The notes beneath the pieces are model-generated. The model searched no databases. It had not been told where the DNA came from and saw nothing but the letters and a program-made list of their open reading frames with translations. From positions 62,001-126,000 of the forward strand of contig NOKP01000003.1 in NCBI GenBank assembly GCA_002682825.1: a stretch of DNA of 64,000 nucleotides, given 5' to 3'. Each line of letters opens with the position of its first letter. Position 1 is the stretch's first letter. Shown in pieces: positions 34,139 through 45,228 of the stretch. Position numbers and translations under genes: made by a program. The stretch is from Neonectria sp. B-13 (Eukaryota; Ascomycota; Sordariomycetes; Hypocreales; Nectriaceae).

Positions 34139-35016
34139 CACTGCAATTTTAGTTTATTTAAGGTAGGAGAAAAGGCGTCCAGTTCGCACCCTCGGGCAAT
34201 TATAAGGCATCCAATCAGGTTCAAGAAAACTCTAATTCTGCCTCGCCATCCTGCTCAGCCAGCACAGTAACGTACTGATGTCTTCTCATGCGGCAGCCTA
34301 GATCAGGCTTTCAGCGGAAGTCTCGCTGTCAAAAGTTTTGCAAATTTACACTGTAATTCTGGCCCCGATAGAGGACACCCTCCCCTAATCCAGCTCGAGG
34401 TCTTCCACTCCTTCGAGAGGACTGCACTGCCATTTTAGGCAGCATTAAGGATTGCATGCATGTCTGGTGTCCACTACACTGAAATTCTAGCTTTTACGGA
34501 GGAGAACCTCCAGCGCGAGGCTTCCAATCATTATCGAGAGAATTCTATGTGTCTCTAGCAGGGATGCTTGTAGCTGGCAGCTGCGCCCTGAATAAGACAA
34601 ACCAACACTGCAATTTTAGACAGCCATGGGTCGCATGGAGAGAGAAGGCAAATTAACACAGATCAGGCAAAAACCAACACTGCAATTCTAGCCTCTACAG
34701 AGAAGAACCTACAGCGCGAGGCTTCCAATCATTTCCAATAGAACTGCATGTCTTTGGTGGAGGTATGTAGCTTACCCCTGGAGCAGCGTGCCGGCACTTT
34801 ACTGTAGACGCCCACTCTGCATGACGTCCGCCTCACTTTCTTCTACTCGGCAAGTCTGGTCTCTGCAGGTAAGATTCTCCTGTCTCTTACAGCCAATCAT
34901 CACCTTTGCACTGTCTTGAACAACAAGGCACCCAATCATGTTTGAGAGAGCTAAGGTCGGCTGCCTGCGGCGTACCTACTTGTGTGATCCAAACTACAAT
35001 TTTAGCCTCTGTAGAG
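34139..35016 (+). repeat. Cluster of dispersed CACTGCAATTYTAG repeats, + orientation
   Basis: At least seven copies or variants of the core lie here, all in + orientation: 34139-34152, 34349-34362 (variant), 34425-34438 (variant), 34487-34500, 34606-34619, 34678-34691 and about 34992-35005 (variant). The copies at 34487 and 34678 share a longer tail, GGAGAACCTCCAGCGCGAGG or AAGAACCTACAGCGCGAGG, then CTTCCAATCATT. Those at 34678 and 34992 are followed by CCTCTACAGAG and CCTCTGTAGAGG, small palindromes. The stretch separates the NLR and SNF2 genes and has no coding sequence. Confidence 0.75.
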
Positions 35017-35346
35017 GGGCGGTCAAATCACAAAAGCCTCAAGCATGTGCGTGCGTCGTATTCGGTTGAAGACATCAGGCCAGTGGCACAGCCTGAGTAT
35101 CTTCCCCAACAGGTTTTGCTTTTTTCGCGGGGCTGTCTTGGTACTTCGCACTTTGTAGTGGCAAGGCAGACCGGGGCACTTCGCATCCAACAAGCTGACA
35201 TTGAGCGTCAATTTTCAATAGTGGAATGCTTCACCATCAAGCCTGAAAGCTTGACAACTCAAAGATCCAACTGAGAAAGCGACGAGCAGTTAACTTTGAC
35301 ATATTTGTTCAGCATTAGAGGCTGGAGCTTACGTGACGGATAGATA
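35017..35346. other. 5' flank of the SNF2 helicase gene
   Basis: No gene supported. A plus frame of 122 codons at 34906-35274 runs through repeat copies and is not believed. Confidence 0.4.
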
Positions 35347-38300
35347 ATGTCTTTGTTTGATATCTTGAACCAGGAGAGCTCACCCCACGTTGTGGATTAT
35401 GATGGCTCTCACTCTCAAGATTTCAACTCTATCCCCAGGTAGGTAATTCTAAATTCTGCATGATTACGCTCAAAGTCGCGACAAACCGAGGGAAAATACC
35501 TGCTAATTACCATCATCCAGTGGACCACTGGACAGCTATCTCTTTGACGACGTTCTTGGGCAGCTTATGCTAGAAAACACCACCAATGACTTTCCCACAG
35601 AGAGCCATTCCACGACCGTTGATGTTTTCAATAACACCATAGAGAACATTCAGCCTGAGCTGGCAAATTGGGCTTCCCGAACATCTGCAGGCCATGACAC
35701 CAGCTCTACAGATTTCCAGAACCGATCTCCAGAGCAGGACCAGTACAGATTTAGTGACAGCATGGACATCTCTGCCGCATCATCTGGGTCTGAACAACAC
35801 GGGATTGTACCGCTTGATGAAAACTCGGACGAAGATACTAGGGTTTGTTATGGGATGGTATGTTATTCATCGCCCGATGGTCCAGCTTGGTTTACTATAA
35901 TTCTGACCTGACCTCAAATTTTCGTTCACATACTCGAGAGCGACGACGAGATATGTCAACGTACTAATACGAGATAACTCACTAGATCCACAAAGTAGAC
36001 GTGAAGCTTATTGGGAACATGACTAGCTTGCTAGCTGAACTCAAACGTCGCGACGGATCCACCCAGAGAGACATTCAGACATTCACTCTGGAGACTAGAA
36101 CCAGGCACATTCTGTTTCTACTTCCAGACGGAACTGAATTCGGACACCCACGAGGTGACATCACGAAGGTGCTCTCTTCACTCCTGGAATGGGATACCCT
36201 CGAGTTTGAAGCTGTTGCGTTGTCAAATACCATCTGTCGAAAGATCAGTAAGGTCGATACAGCCGGAGAGGCAATTGTCCAAGTTGACATCAACATCTAT
36301 GGTCCTTCCAGCCAGGGCGACAAAGTTGGAGACATCTTGACAACTGACAAGGTCTGGCTGCAACGACCAGACTACTACAAAAAGCAATTTCAGTATGACA
36401 ATCCTCATGTCATTCGATTCCCAGAATTAGAGGGTTCGGTACGACTAGAGGAGCTTGAAAACGAAGCTTCACGTCTGGAGCGACGGACAAACATCGACGT
36501 TATGCAGTTGGTCTCAGAGGTCCAACAGTCCACGCATCGAGCCGCGGGACTGGAGCGAGTCACGGGAGATCGCAGGCTGCAGACGAAACTTCTAGAGTAT
36601 GTACCTTTGTTTCTACCACCTGAATTCCGCTAACGAGAGCAGGCACCAAGAACGCGGGTTAGATTTCATGCTGCAGAGAGAATCCGGTCACATTCCAGAA
36701 GAGTATCGACTTTGGGAACGAAGTGTTATCGAAGACAACGAAATGTAACTACTCAACCCTCTCAAAGCGGGCAACCATGCACCAGAGGTATTGACTTAAT
36801 ATAGGTTTGTACACCGTATCACGAAAAAGCGAGAATCAATCCGACCCGATGAGAAAGGTGGCGGCGTCCTCGCTGATGAGATGGGTATGGGGAAAACGCT
36901 GTCCATCCTTGCACTTGTCATCAAAACCATCGAAGAAAGCCACGTTTGGTCAGAGCAGAGAATGAATGAAGAGGTGTCTCATTCTGAGATCAAGCATTAT
37001 GCTCATTCCACCCTCATTATCGTCCCTTCTGCATGTAAGGATGCAAATCGACGGCTCTGCAGGGCATTTGGATTCTGAGCTAACAAAGAGACAGTGATAA
37101 TCAACAGCTGGGTGAGCGAGATCAAGATGTAGGTCCTTTCGCTACGTTAATAAGAGACCGTGATTGACAGCATAACTCACAGTCATCTTGGCGACGCCGT
37201 GAGGGTCATAAAATATCACGGCGAGGGCCGGGAACGAAAAGTCGAGACTCTATCTGGGGCCGATATTGTTTTGACAACATACAAAACCCTAGCTACGGAC
37301 TACCTTTCAAAGAAGCTGCCGAGCACGCTTCATAGTGTGGGGTGGTTTCGGATCGTTTTGGACGAAGGTACGTTCTACCTTGTTAGAACATATGTTGGAC
37401 TACGCAGCCATACTAAGCTTCAACAGGCCATAACATTCGTCGGCCAGCGACGACCTTCCATCGGGCATGTGCCGCGGTTACCGCGAGATCGAGGTGGTGT
37501 CTCACCGGAACGCCCATTCAAAACAAGCTCGAGGACATCGGCTCTCTTTTTGTCTTTCTCAGAGCGGAAGAGTTTGAGAGCATGGCAAGCTTCCGCCGAT
37601 ACTTGGTGTTCCCTTTTGAACAACAAGACCCAGTCGCAAAGGATAGGCTTGTTATGCTCTACGACTCACTTGTTCTCAGGCGCACGAAAGACATTCTGCA
37701 TTTGCCAGGCCAGGAAGAACGAATTCAAAAGCTCGAGCTTAGTCGAGAAGAGAGAACTCAGTACGATATAACGACCGAAACCCTCAATCGCTACATCCGC
37801 CAGCAGGTTGGTGAGCACGAAATGAAAAGCAAATTTGGCCTATTTCAGGCACATCTCCAGCTTCGCATTCTTTGTAATCATGGCACGCACCAAAAACTGC
37901 TCGCTTGGAAGAGAAAGAGCCGTAGCGCCGCGGACGAAAAGGAGGCCTTCCTGGCAGAGCTTGGTCTCAACGCAGAAAGAATTTGTGCCAGTTGCGGTCA
38001 ACCAAGACCTATCATCAACTCGAACAACGTGAGGAATGACTTTGTCGAAAAGTGTGCTCACATCTTCTGTCGGGATTGCTTGGATGGCCTTGAAGGAACC
38101 CAAGACGCGATAGGTTTGCTGCAACATTGCCCGTTGTGCGCCGTGTCCCACAAAGTGCTACAGAATGCTGCTGCCATCCCCGGCATGTTAGGACATACAG
38201 ATGAGCAAGGGGATGTGGTAATGCCAGATGCCGATAACGATACTGGGGACGGATACTTCAATCCTGGAGGCTACTCGACGAAGATGACGACCCTAGTAAA

Positions 38301-38949
38301 GGACGTGAAAGAAAGCCTGGGCGAGTTGGTGATGGGGGAAGATGGCAGACCCAGAAAAACCAAAAGGTATGGAGTAAGATTTAGCTCACATAAGTGCTTT
38401 CCAACTAACCCCAATAGCATCATCTTTTCTTGCTGGACCCGAACCCTGGATCTCGTCGAGATCTACCTTCAACGAGATAACATCGATTTTCTGCGTGTCG
38501 ATGGAGAGTGTCTCATGTCAAAGAGACAGCGAATCCTTGACCAATTTTCGCGACCGAATGGTCCCCAGATCATGTTGATGACCACAGGAACTGGCGCGTT
38601 TGGGTAGGCCTACGGTCAAAGACGATCGGTCTCAAAGCCAAGATAATATCCATGCTAACAAGCTATCAACAGACTGAATCTCACTGCGGCTAACCGAATC
38701 TTCATTCTTGAGCTGCAATGGAATCCGAGCGTGGAAAACCAGGCCATTGCGCGGGCCATTCGGCTTAGACAGAGTGACAAAGTCATTGTCACCCGGTACA
38801 TGATGGTTAAAACCGTCGAGCAGGTATGTATCGTCTCACTCGAATGTTTATCAACCTCGGAATAGTTAACAAAGTAATAGGAAATGAAGTCGCAACAAAT
38901 TAAAAAGGAACAGGCGGCAAAGGCTGGGTTTGTGAAATCGGCGGACTGA
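35347..38949 (+). CDS. SNF2-family helicase/ATPase with RING finger (Rad5/Rad16/HLTF type)
   Basis: Eleven exons: 35347..35438, 35521..35857, 35986..36596, 36643..36744, 36805..37034, 37095..37128, 37171..37367, 37427..38366, 38418..38603, 38673..38823, 38881..38949; 982 residues, frame conserved throughout. The N-terminal 140 residues are acidic and disordered, followed by a beta-rich region. Helicase motif I is LADEMGMGKTLS (about residue 405). Motif II is LDEGHNIRRPAT, split by an intron, and motif III is LTGTPIQNKLEDIGSL. A RING finger (CASCGQPRP ... CAHIFCRDCL ... HCPLC, about 720-768) is inserted before the second lobe. Motif VI reads NQAIARAIRLRQSDKV, where the usual form is QAIGRAHRIGQ, so the Gly and second half differ. 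Such proteins remodel chromatin or act in DNA-damage tolerance; the accessory setting suggests a non-canonical paralogue. Confidence 0.85.
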
Positions 38950-39801
38950 CGCATGATCGACTCCAGAATATGATTTTACTTCATAGTAATGCAATGTCTT
39001 CTTTTCAAGGTCGAGAATTAACCCTTGTAATCCCCGTGACTCGTAGTCCCCCGGCGTCGCTGTTGGTGACCCCCTTGGAGCCTTGCGGCAAGCAAAAGGA
39101 TGTCATGGTGTTCACAGTCAACCCAAGCGCCACGATGACAACAAACCAGTTCGAAATTCTTTGTCAGGCGTGTACGGCATTGCTTTCTCTCAATCCCTGT
39201 TTTCCTCGTGCTCATGCTACCTCTTACTAGTTGCACGACCTTTGCGCAATCTCCTCCTGTTGCACTTTCCAGCCTAGCACGACATCATGTATCACTATTG
39301 CCTAGCAATGAAGTGTAACAGGAAGAGGAGAATCATGGAGAAGAATATATCCAAGAGGATCGAGCTACACTAGAGAGGCTGAAATGACATGACAGCACGG
39401 AGGCAACTTCTATCAATCGGGGCATGATGGATGAAGCAGAGTTTTGAGAACCTCACTGTAACTAAGTTACTACTCCCAAGACGTTATAATCGCAGTGTAG
39501 GAACAGTATCCGAGAGAACTAGTAGTTTGGGTAGGCCGCAGTGATGTCCTTGGCGACGTCCCGCGTCGTTTGAGTGCCATGGGGAGACTGGGACTTTGGC
39601 GAAGAAATTCGGACAGCAGAAGTGGACACAGCCGCTTGAAGAGTCCCAGAGACAAAGGCGAGAATGGTAGTGAAACAGGGAATATGAGGCTCTGTTATAG
39701 TTAAGGCTAAGTCGGCTGATGACAAAAGGCAGGTTCATAGCCCTTCAGCTGGGATAGCGGTCTGGTGCACGGTGTGGGTCCATGAGGGTGCGCTGCAGAG
39801 G

Positions 39802-39815
39802 CTAGAATTGCAGTG
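39802..39815 (-). repeat. Dispersed repeat core, - orientation
   Basis: CTAGAATTGCAGTG, the exact reverse complement of the core at 20523 and 34678, preceded by CTGCAGAGG. Confidence 0.7.
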
Positions 39816-40040
39816 AAGCGAGATGGCGAAACTTTGGGATTCGGTCTCACGTGGGGTGTAAACCCTCAAGGTCTGCAGCCCTGCCAATCAGAATAGAGAA
39901 ATCATCCTCTTTACTCATTTTGCATCACATACTGTGACCGACCCCTTTTACGTATCAGGGTGGGTGTTTCTCCACTTTGAGTATTTGGCCGCGCTAAGTA
40001 TCGTCGTCTAACTTAGAGTTCTCAAGACTTTACGGAAGAC

Positions 40041-40054
40041 GCCAAATTGCAGTG
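40041..40054 (-). repeat. Dispersed repeat core variant, - orientation
   Basis: GCCAAATTGCAGTG, a decayed reverse-complement core preceded by GAAGAC, as at 42690. Confidence 0.5.
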
Positions 40055-40471
40055 AAGTTCCACTTACTTATTCGGAAGTCATGAAGCACTTTGTGGCGGC
40101 GGATGAGCGTTGTATTGGTTCTGTAGACTGCGGTGTAATTGTTTTGTGACATGGTCGAAATGATTCCATCATCCGTTAGTTTCCCGACATGAAGCATCAC
40201 TATTGTCCTACCCCAATAGAGGTATACGAATACCGATGTAAATAAGAGAAGCTCCTTTAATGCACTTAGATCATTATGATGAAATTCTGATGATTTGATA
40301 GCGTTGGCGGATAAACATAAACACCCATGCACGCCACAGAATCTATGACATCACGAACCGCTACCAGAGATGCGTTCAACATGCCCAACATTTTACACCT
40401 TCGGTTGTTATCTCAGTCATTGCAACCATCTTGATCCACCATTGTCACCACTTTACCTCACGCTTGACACC

Positions 40472-41619
40472 ATGCCAGTCTTACGGTCATCATCGTCTGG
40501 CGAAAAGGGGAAGAATACGGCGGCAACTGGTGAGAAGCACCAGATCAAGCATGTGTCGCCAGAAAAGAAACGCACCAAGATCGAGGAAGACGGAACCGTC
40601 AAAGAATCGGGATCTGACTCAAAAGAGAAATTCGAGAAGAGAGGCGATTCCGAGGGCGAGATATCCCCAAAAGCCCCGAAGGAGAAAAAGAGCGGCGAGA
40701 AAGACGACGCAGTTAAGCCATCCCAAGAACCTGATATGCCATCCAACATCCTAGAGAAGGGGATCGTCTACTTCTTCATCCGAGGACGGGTCAACATCGA
40801 TGAGCCAGAAGGAGTGAACGACATTGCGCGAAGCTACATGCTTCTCCGACCCATCCCAAAGGATGCAAGACTCGGCGAAGGGCCGATTGGCAATTCTGGA
40901 CACACCAGGGTACTTGTGCTGCCAAAGAAGACGTTCCCAGTCAGCCCGAAAGACAGGTTTATGGCATTTGTCAATATGTCGGAGGCGTCGTATCAAGACC
41001 TCAAGGATGAATTCCTCTCCTCATCGGAATACGTTACCAAGACAGTTGGTACCCGACACACTCCCCAAGCCACACCAATTGCTGAAGGCGTCTACGCGAT
41101 AACCTCAACCGGGCGGGAGAGCCATTTCGCATACATGCTCACATTGCCTCAAAAACTGGACGAAGTCCAAAAAGAGCTAGGCCTCAAAAAGCAGGGAAGC
41201 TTTATCATCAGCACCAAGAGTCCAATGTATCCAGGGCCGGCAAATGCAAGACTGCCTAAGGGCCCCGAATATCCTAAAGAGTGAGTTCTGCTTTGTCAGT
41301 CAAATCGTAGAATCTACTGACACAACACAGCATCCTTGATGATTTCCGAGATTTACGTTGGATGCCCTCCAAGCCGATTCATCTAAATTATGTCAATGCT
41401 CAAATTCTCCTCATTGGCGAATGCTCGGGAATGGAGAAAGCGACGGAGCCTCAAGATGAGGAGCAAAAGAAAGGCAAAGACAGCAAAGAGGTTTTAGAGA
41501 ACCTGGAGGAAGATGATTTGGAGCGGATGCAGCATCTTGGGGGGGACGAGTCAGAGTCAATATTTGCTGATTTGCATGTGCGAGCCAAGGATTATTCTGC
41601 GCTTCAGATGACATTTTAG
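40472..41619 (+). CDS. Conserved fungal protein of unknown function with charged N-terminus
   Basis: Model join(40472..41280, 41331..41619), 365 residues; the 50-nt intron has GTGAGT and CACAG borders. ATG at 40472 (MPVLRSSSSGEKGKN) is chosen over the open upstream frame. Residues 1-85 are a Lys/Glu/Ser-rich disordered segment with likely nuclear-localisation clusters (PEKKRTKIEED, KAPKEKKSGEKDD). From about residue 90 a folded domain begins: NILEKGIVYFFIRGRVNIDEP, ARSYMLLRPIP, TRVLVLPKKTFPV, KTVGTRHTPQATPIAEGVYA and GRESHFAYMLTLP. The pattern looks like a conserved ascomycete protein family with no assigned role; I do not know its function. The C-terminus is acidic, ending in AKDYSALQM. Confidence 0.75.
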
Positions 41620-41728
41620 GGTCACTGCAATAATCCAAAACCACCCTGCTTAAGTATAGATAAAGATATTCAAGTTTTCCGGGCCAACTGCTTTATGATA
41701 GTTATCCCCTGCTGAGCTCGATGAAAAT
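41620..41728. other. Short spacer
   Basis: 3' flank of the gene at 40472; nothing else. Confidence 0.3.
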
Positions 41729-42173
41729 CTATCTTTCTAGCTTCACTTTCCTTGATAGAAATTGTAACCAGGTTATGGGCTCTTCTTCAAGCAGGGTTAA
41801 ACTCTCATCTAGCGGTTCAAACCCATAATACCCTCCTTCAGAAATGGCTAGCATGGTCTTGGAGCTCTGCAGAACTGCAATGGGGGGGTAAGCCAGACTT
41901 TTCCACAAGTCGCTTCTGGAACTCCTCATCAGATAGCCGTTCGTACGTGGCATTCTTGCCCAATACTGGAAACTGGCGCTTGAAGTCGTCGAGAATTTCT
42001 AAAGGACTTTCATACTTGGTCGCCCCAAGCACATGCCTGACAAAGAGCTGGTCCCGCTTCCTAACAAGTGCCTGCATCGGAAGGCACCTCTCTACCTTGG
42101 AGATGTGTAAGTTGATACTACGCATCATACGTGACTTCGACTTCGAGGAGCTATCTGGTGGGGTTTTGGACAA
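41729..42173 (-). pseudogene. NmrA-like NAD(P)-binding protein, C-terminal remnant with frameshift
   Basis: The minus strand from about 42080 to 41729 encodes the C-terminal half of an NmrA-family protein. It reads VLGATKYESPLEILDDFKRQ, then YERLSDEEFQKRLVEKSGLPP, after which the frame shifts and continues SSKTMLAISEGGYYGFEPLD, ending LQFLSRKVKLER. The shift coincides with a C7 run (seven G on the + strand at about 41882-41888). One C fewer would restore the frame. The NAD-binding N-terminal half (GxxGxxG region) is absent, and sequence upstream of 42080 has no recognisable content. So the copy is 5'-truncated and frameshifted. NmrA proteins are redox-sensing regulators or SDR-like reductases. 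Confidence 0.65.
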
Positions 42174-42933
42174 GAAAGGCCCCAGGACGGAGAACTACTG
42201 GTTTGTTAAGCCACGGGTTTTGGAGTTCTAATAAAGGAAAGGAAATAAGTCAGTATTGTGTCGGTGATCAAGGTTTGAGCATGTTTGAAAGATCATGGTT
42301 TCATGACATGAACTCCTTGAACCAGGCCTCGTGTCCAACCACAACGGCATAATCATCAATCATTCTCATACAACCAAAGCTTCTTTAGTGTCTGGAACCC
42401 CATGTTTATTAGCCGGCCTCTGTCCGAGAAGTATTGCCAGCGGTCCCTGGACTCCCCCCCCCAAGAAATCCCGCGTACACTTAAAGAAGTTTTGTGGCAG
42501 TGCGCCATGGGCACCGCATATTGACCTAGACATGTAGACCGACGTTGAGTTGCACTCGTTTAAGCGACCGTCTCCCCTATCAGAAGCGAGAACGCAGTGT
42601 GGCACAGCTTAATGAGGTAGGCTATAGCGTGGCTTGGACCTAGTGCATTGCCACAACCACGTTCTGCATCGTGAGAGTGCTGCTTGCCCTGAAGACGCTA
42701 GAATTGCAGTGCGTTGGAAATTCTGCCCTTGCTGGCAATTTTTCCAAAAGTGGGCTTGGTCAGACTGCTCTGGAGACGCTAGAATTGCAGTGCAGGTCCT
42801 TGCAGTGGAGGCTCTGATTTCCAAAGTGTGCCTGGTCAGACTACTCTGGAGACGCTAGAATTGCAGTGAAGATGTCCACCTCCCCCGCCTCGGTGTACAG
42901 CTCTTCTGCACGCTCTAACTTAGTGCAACCGTA
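42174..42933. other. Intergenic region with repeat array
   Basis: No coding sequence; it carries the repeat array at 42690-42868. A C9 run occurs at about 42456-42464. Confidence 0.4.
42690..42868 (-). repeat. Three-unit tandem array of the dispersed core, - orientation
   Basis: Cores CTAGAATTGCAGTG at 42698-42711, 42779-42792 and 42855-42868, each preceded by GACG. The spacing is 81 and 76 bases. The spacers share TTTCCAAA(A)GTG..C(T)TGGTCAGACT and CTCTGGAGACGCTAGAATTG, so they are true tandem units. They are the inverted counterpart of the + oriented copies left of 35.1 kb, but the spacer sequence differs from that of the 20.5-kb array. Confidence 0.8.
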
Positions 42934-43407
42934 CTAAGCCTCGATACTAACTGCATCAAAAGCCACCATTGCATCCAGCCCAAAATGTTCTGCCAAGTGT
43001 GTACAGTAATAGATTTCACCTTGGTTATCCCCAAATACCCAAACAGACGATTCCACGTCTTGCACCAGAGCCGTCAGTCCTTCGTGGAGGCTCTTGCTGC
43101 CAGCTGTGAGTTGTGCCTGCTGATCTCGGGCAAGCTCGATCACGCCGAAAGCCACAACGACATTTGCCAGCTCCTCGACGCCTACATAGTTCTCGCATGT
43201 TCGCCGAGGAAGAGACAGTCCGGGGACATTACTTGCATCAACGTGGCGAGCCGCCGAGGCCCTGTTGTTCTTCACGTCATTGAGCCCATCCCAGGTTTGA
43301 AGCCCGTGATCTCGCCGAGGCTGATAACATTGTACCAACATTGAACACCCTGACTCACAGACACGTATGCTTTCCTCTACGCCGAGCCGCTGACACCAAA
43401 ACCCCAA
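42934..43407 (-). pseudogene. Unrecognised open frame, possible gene remnant
   Basis: A 157-codon minus frame whose second half looks protein-like (ENYVGVEELANVVVAFGVI, DVESSVWVFGDNQGEIYYC, HLAEHFGLDAMVAFDAVS). The first 75 residues have no such character, and no promoter-proximal ATG or splice partner is convincing. It may be the last exon of a lost gene or chance. I recognise no family. It ends 10 bases from the HET gene region and is divergent from it. Confidence 0.25.
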
Positions 43408-43417
43408 TTTCGGTCAC

Positions 43418-45228
43418 ATGTCGTGGCCCAAAGCAAGGGTGAGTCTAGGAGGAAACGGCAGAGAGTAGATAGCCAGTCTTCCCAACCGACCTCGTCAGAT
43501 AGTCCGTTACTTCAGGATCTGTCAACTGGATCGACCAAGAACCTGAAACTAGCGAAGACCTGGCTCGATCAATGTCTCAACCAACACCCACAGTGCGAAG
43601 TCAATCACACTCCAGCGGCCAAAAATCCGCTACCGACCCGACTAATCAATGTTGAGCAAGGCGACAGACCGTTTCTCGAAGTGACCAACGCTCAAACAAA
43701 GGGCCCATACGTAGCTTTGAGCTACGTTTGGGGCGACGGGAAACGGGTAATGACAGTCAAGTCAAACTACGAGGCTCACAAAAAATGCCTCTCCGTTGAA
43801 GGTCTACCCCTCACAATCGCGGACGCCATTCAGGTCACACGGGCGCTGGGCTACAAGTACCTGTGGGTCGACGGGTTTTGCATCATTCAATATGACCAGC
43901 AAGACCTCGACCGGGAGTTGCCAAAGATGGGTAACATCTACCGCTACGCCCAGCTCACCATCTGTGCCGAGGGTGCTGAGAGCTCCCACGCAGGGCTCTT
44001 CGCCAACCGTGATTCTCGTCTTTACCGCCCGTGTAAAGTACCAATGACCATTACTACGGATGAAGGTCCTGATAAAAGAGATGTGACCTTGGCAACCACT
44101 TGTATTGGGCCCGATTACCTCAAAAACCGCGGTTGGATCCTACAAGAACGAGTCTTGTCATCCCGTTGTTTAATGTTTGGTCAGCAAATGGCTTGGACTT
44201 GTACAATGGGCGATGCGCAAGAGACCCAGCCGGTCCTAAAGCCAAAGCAGGTTCTCCCAGAAAGCAGCACTCGGTGGGTTCCAGAAAGACTACGACAGGC
44301 TCTCTACGCTGCGTCCACCGTCACTGGCGCCCCAGGTAGATTCAGCCGTCATGCAAGCCATTTCAACATCTGGTACACGATGCTAGAGGAATACGGCGAC
44401 AAGGAATTGACGTACGTAACGGATAACATCCCTGCGTTATCTGGACTAGCTGCAATGTTTCGCGAAGCTCATGGTACGACTTATCTTGCTGGATTGTGGA
44501 AGGAGGACCTCCAGTTCGGACTCGCCTGGTACGTCGGCTTGAACGAGGGCCGTCCCGTCTGCGAAGACGTGCGTGGACCGTCTTGGTCGTGGGCATCTGT
44601 GGGAAAAGTTCGAATCAAGTTCCGCTCCTGGAGGAGATCCTCCGGATTTCTTCAAGGGGGTGAAGCAAATGTGCTCGACGTTGCCTACGACACTAGCGGT
44701 ATGACAAACCCTTATGGGTTTGTTAGTGAAGGAACTATTAGCCTTTGCGCGCTATTACAGAGAGCCATTCTCGAGTACACGCCCGGCTTTGCCGCTGCTA
44801 GAGAAAAGATGTTTTATGGAGGAGCTAGTCATACATTTGGTGGTGTTGACGCGAGGGAGAAACCTCGATACCCTGCACTTCTGTTACATCACGAGACGCA
44901 TCAGCCGGTGGGAGAGGCAGCACTAGATCGGCCGTTTGATTCAAAATCCGGTGCGGGCGCTTCAGCTGCTGGTTCCGCCGCAACTCCCGTCTCGAGGGTC
45001 GACGTATGGTGCGTTCTCCTGCACGTTCAACGTGGCCGAGATAGGTACCACGGGACCCTGTTGATCCTGGAGAGGAACACGACTAATCCCACCTTGTTCA
45101 ACCGTCTTGGACTTGGGTTTCTGGGGGATGAATACGTTGCTTGGTTCGGAACACAATGTGAGAATGAGGCGCGAATTGAGAGTGCAACAACAAAGGGCTT
45201 AGTTAAGGAGACGGTTCAGATTGTCTAG
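43418..45228 (+). CDS. HET-domain (heterokaryon incompatibility) protein, 5' end uncertain
   Basis: A long frame runs to TAG at 45226-45228, about 600 residues. HET-domain blocks are clear: PYVALSYVWGDGKRVMTVK, GLPLTIADAIQVTRALGYKY, LWVDGFCIIQYDQQD, IYRYAQLTICAEGAESSHAG and KNRGWILQERVLSSRCLMF, followed by a typical C-terminal tail (GPSWSWASVG). The frame has no ATG upstream of the domain: it is closed by a stop at 43351 and its first usable codon is GTG at 43423. An ATG at 43418 in another register, spliced by GTGAGT (43439) to an acceptor ending at 43476, would restore the frame. That intron would be only 38 nt. So the true start, or intactness, is open. HET proteins trigger cell death after fusion of unlike individuals. 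Confidence 0.75.

Larger units (their letters stand above)
38950..40471. other. Intergenic region with two inverted-orientation repeat cores
   Basis: About 1.5 kb without a supported gene. Holds repeat cores at 39802-39815 and 40041-40054. A minus frame at 40030-40332 is not convincing. Confidence 0.45.

Noticed and set aside
37160..37771. Independent gene inside the helicase region
   Set aside because: The frame runs through an intron; after splicing the exons give a continuous SNF2 protein.
44363..44655. Minus frames opposite the HET gene
   Set aside because: Reverse-strand shadows of the coding frame.
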